64,000 nt of DNA from assembly GCF_002453355.1 (NCBI RefSeq), contig NZ_DKGQ01000004.1:62001-126000 (forward strand), given 5' to 3'. Made by a program: the position numbers and the translations under genes. This DNA comes from Psychrobacter sp. UBA6766 (GTDB lineage Bacteria > Pseudomonadota > Gammaproteobacteria > Pseudomonadales > Moraxellaceae). Numbering within the stretch: position 1 is the stretch's first letter; every line of letters begins with the position of its first letter. Shown here piece after piece: positions 61,768 through 64,000 of the stretch. Below the pieces are notes generated by a model. It was not told where the DNA came from. It saw only the letters and a program-made list of their open reading frames with translations, and did no database searches.

Positions 61768-64000
61768 ATGGCAGATAAGACCGTCAAAGAACTGGCAGAT
61801 ATGGTAGGCAAAACCGCAAGTGCTGTAAAACAGCAACTGGTAGATGCTGGACTGCCTGCTCGCGCAGAGGATGACCTAGTCACCGAGCTTGAGCAAGAGA
61901 AGTTGGTGACGTATTTAAAGCAAAGTCATGGTCAGCAAGAAAAGCGTCGTATTAGCCTAAAATCTAAGACGACTAGTACCGCGCGCGTGACCGGCTCTTC
62001 AGGAAAGTCTAAGAGCGTCAATGTGGAAGTGCGTAAAAAGAAAGTATTTGAAAAGCCTGACCCAGCGAAAATGGCTGAAGAATTGGCAGCTCGCGAGCAA
62101 GCAATGATTGAAGCACAAGAGCGTGCTGCTAAAGAAGCCGAAGAGCGTGCTGCTACTAAGAAAAAATCGGAAGAACGTCAAGCAGCGACCTTAGCAGCGA
62201 TGCGTGCAAGCTTGGGCTCGAGCAAAAAGTCAGACGATAAGAATGACGATATTTCAACCTCAGTGGTTGTAAAAAAAGGCGGTAAAGCGGCAGTAGAAGT
62301 TAAACCAAAAGAGCAGCCGAAGAAGAAAGTTGCAGCGACAAAACCAAAAATTGAAACTGCGGCTGAGCGTAAAGCTCGTGAAGCCCGTGAGAAAGAAGAA
62401 TCTCGCCTACGCGAAATCGAAGCAGAAACACGCCGTGCCCAAGCGGAAGAAGCACAAAAACGCACGCTTGAGCAAATGCGGAAAATGGCGGGTCAATATA
62501 CAGACCGTGAACCAGTTTCTGAAGTTCGTAAAGATGAGCCATTGGCAGAAGGTTTGGTTGGTGACGCTCTAGAAGAGTCGTTTGAAAAAGAACGCCGTGA
62601 AATAAAACGTGGTGCCAACAGCACAGGTACTCGCGGTCGTCGTCGTAAAAACCAAGACGAGCGTGAAATTAAAAACCGTAAAAACGGCCTACGTTCAACG
62701 CAAGCATCACAGCATAAGTTCGAAAAGCCGCTTGATAAAATCATTTATGATGTCGAAATCAGTGAACACATTACTGTTTCTGACCTTGCCCAGCGTATGG
62801 CAGTTAAAGCGCGTGAAGTGACTAAGCTGCTGATGAAAATGGGTGAGATTGCTCGCGAATCAGATACGATTGATCAAGCAACGGCAAGTTTAATCGTTGA
62901 AGAGATGGGTCATAATCCTGTTCCTGTTAGCGATACGAAAGTTGAAGATGATTTACAAGATGCCGTTGATGAGCGTAGCAGTAACGTGCAAACGCGACCA
63001 CCAGTGGTTACTATCATGGGTCACGTTGATCATGGTAAAACCTCATTACTTGATAAAATCCGTGAAACGAAGGTTGCGACTGGCGAAGCGGGCGGTATTA
63101 CTCAGCATATCGGTGCTTATCATGTTAAAACCGATCGTGGTGTTATTACCTTCCTTGATACCCCCGGTCACGCCGCCTTTAGTGCCATGCGTTCTCGCGG
63201 TGCACAAGCAACGGACATCGTTGTCCTGGTTGTAGCTGCCGATGACGGTATGATGCCACAAACTGAAGAAGCAATTGATCATGCACGTGCTGCTGGCACG
63301 CCATTGATTGTGGCCATCAACAAAATGGATAAGCCAAGTGCTGACCCAGATCGTGTGCTCAATGAATTGACGGCTAAAGAAGTGGTTTCAGAAGAGTGGG
63401 GTGGTGATACCCCAATGGCTCGCATCTCAGCCAAAACAGGCGATGGTATTGATGAGTTATTAGAGCTTATCAGCCTACAAGCCGAGCTAATGGAGCTAGA
63501 AGCGCCGTTAGATGGAGCAGCTCAAGGTGTGGTCATTGAATCAAGACTTGAAAAAGGTCGCGGTCCAGTTGTTAGTGTTCTGGTTAAAAAAGGTACCTTG
63601 AAACAAGGTGACTTAGTACTAGCAGGTGAGCACTACGGTAAAGTTCGTGCAATGACCGATGAAAACGGTCAACGAATCAAATCAGCGGGTCCTTCTATCC
63701 CGGTAGAGATTTTAGGTTTACCTGAAACCCCAGCTGCGGGTAGCGAGTTCTTAGTCTTAACCGACGAGAAAAAAGCCCGTGAAGTTGCAGATTTCAGAAC
63801 GAACCGTGAGCGCGAGCGCCAGCTTGAACGTCAGAATGCCATGCGTCTAGAGAGCATGTTCGATCAGATGGAACAAGGCGATGTATCATTCTTGAACATT
63901 GTATTAAAAACCGATGTTCGTGGCTCGCTTGAAGCGTTGCTTGCGGCATTAAATGAACTGTCAACCGATGAAGTTAAGGTCAGAGTGATTAGCTCAGGCG
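61768..64000 (+). CDS. infB: translation initiation factor IF-2 (partial, 3' end off window)
   Basis: The first 744 codons are present; the frame is open to the edge. The N-terminal IF2_N motif (VKELADMVGKTASAVKQQL, residues about 6-24) is followed by a charged, Glu/Ala/Lys-rich linker, a second IF2_N-like domain (about 334-385) and the GTPase domain: G1 GHVDHGKT (about 418-425), G2 GGITQHIGAY, G3 DTPGHAAF, G4 NKMD and a SAKTGDG G5 motif. IF-2 places initiator tRNA on the 30S subunit; the initiator tRNA gene is upstream in the same region. An AGGTG site precedes the ATG. Confidence 0.97.
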   Translation, partial: MADKTVKELADMVGKTASAVKQQLVDAGLPARAEDDLVTELEQEKLVTYLKQSHGQQEKRRISLKSKTTSTARVTGSSGKSKSVNVEVRKKKVFEKPDPAKMAEELAAREQAMIEAQERAAKEAEERAATKKKSEERQAATLAAMRASLGSSKKSDDKNDDISTSVVVKKGGKAAVEVKPKEQPKKKVAATKPKIETAAERKAREAREKEESRLREIEAETRRAQAEEAQKRTLEQMRKMAGQYTDREPVSEVRKDEPLAEGLVGDALEESFEKERREIKRGANSTGTRGRRRKNQDEREIKNRKNGLRSTQASQHKFEKPLDKIIYDVEISEHITVSDLAQRMAVKAREVTKLLMKMGEIARESDTIDQATASLIVEEMGHNPVPVSDTKVEDDLQDAVDERSSNVQTRPPVVTIMGHVDHGKTSLLDKIRETKVATGEAGGITQHIGAYHVKTDRGVITFLDTPGHAAFSAMRSRGAQATDIVVLVVAADDGMMPQTEEAIDHARAAGTPLIVAINKMDKPSADPDRVLNELTAKEVVSEEWGGDTPMARISAKTGDGIDELLELISLQAELMELEAPLDGAAQGVVIESRLEKGRGPVVSVLVKKGTLKQGDLVLAGEHYGKVRAMTDENGQRIKSAGPSIPVEILGLPETPAAGSEFLVLTDEKKAREVADFRTNRERERQLERQNAMRLESMFDQMEQGDVSFLNIVLKTDVRGSLEALLAALNELSTDEVKVRVISSG

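Noticed and set aside
61741..63282. Several 60-112 codon frames inside infB on both strands
   Set aside because: They are off-frame shadows; the infB frame itself is open from 61768 to the edge.

Overview
The window is a stretch of ordinary, gene-dense bacterial chromosome from a gamma-proteobacterium. Gene content and order (pepA-holC facing lptF-lptG, pilB-pilC-pilD-coaE, tpiA-secG-tRNA-tRNA-rimP-nusA-infB), the AT-rich intergenic DNA and the protein sequences point to Moraxellaceae, most likely Psychrobacter. That assignment is inference from recognition, not from a search. I see no rRNA, phage, insertion sequence, integron or CRISPR array.

Layout. 1-1.8 kb: a DUF2157/DUF4401 membrane protein pair, the second cut by the window edge. 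2.2-8.2 kb: a complete oligopeptide ABC importer oppA-B-C-D-F. 8.2-16 kb: single metabolic genes (DUF2798, Asp/Glu racemase, MATE exporter, two alpha/beta hydrolases, nitronate monooxygenase, thioesterase, YigZ). 16.2-25 kb: rsuA, a DsbC-like isomerase, a DUF2939 protein, dnaJ, dapB, a secretin-like protein, an ornithine/lysine decarboxylase, def and glsB-like. 25.5-38.8 kb: mpl, an NlpE-like lipoprotein, dsbB, gshA, a roadblock protein, erpA, a YheS-type ABC-F protein, an RlpA-like protein, cbpA-cbpM, sstT and holC. 38.8-44.3 kb: pepA, lptF-lptG and a methyltransferase. 44.5-50 kb: a leftward run recN-yqgE-ruvX-(unknown)-tusA-xerD. 50.4-52.5 kb: ppnP, then rlmB converging on coaE. 52.5-56.6 kb: the type IV pilus genes pilD, pilC and pilB. 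57-64 kb: tpiA, secG, tRNA-Leu(GAG), initiator tRNA-Met, rimP, nusA and the first 744 codons of infB.

The genes form small functional sets rather than one large system: peptide import; periplasmic disulfide chemistry (DsbB plus a DsbC-like protein) with glutathione synthesis; two J-protein loci (dnaJ and cbpA-cbpM); LPS export; type IV pilus assembly; and translation and transcription factors.

The most notable signal is not a gene. Four 16-bp sites matching the ParB-binding parS consensus lie between 15.9 and 34.0 kb: one perfect (34004-34019), two one base off consensus and one two bases off. One is inside yigZ, one upstream of dnaJ, one forms the top of the dnaJ terminator hairpin, and one is inside the ABC-F gene. 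This suggests the window lies near the chromosome replication origin and is part of the partition centromere. Other points to check are a 13-bp tandem repeat between rimP and nusA, a DsbC-like protein with two N-terminal domains, an arginine-rich tail on the MATE protein and an initiator tRNA with a U1:U72 mismatch.
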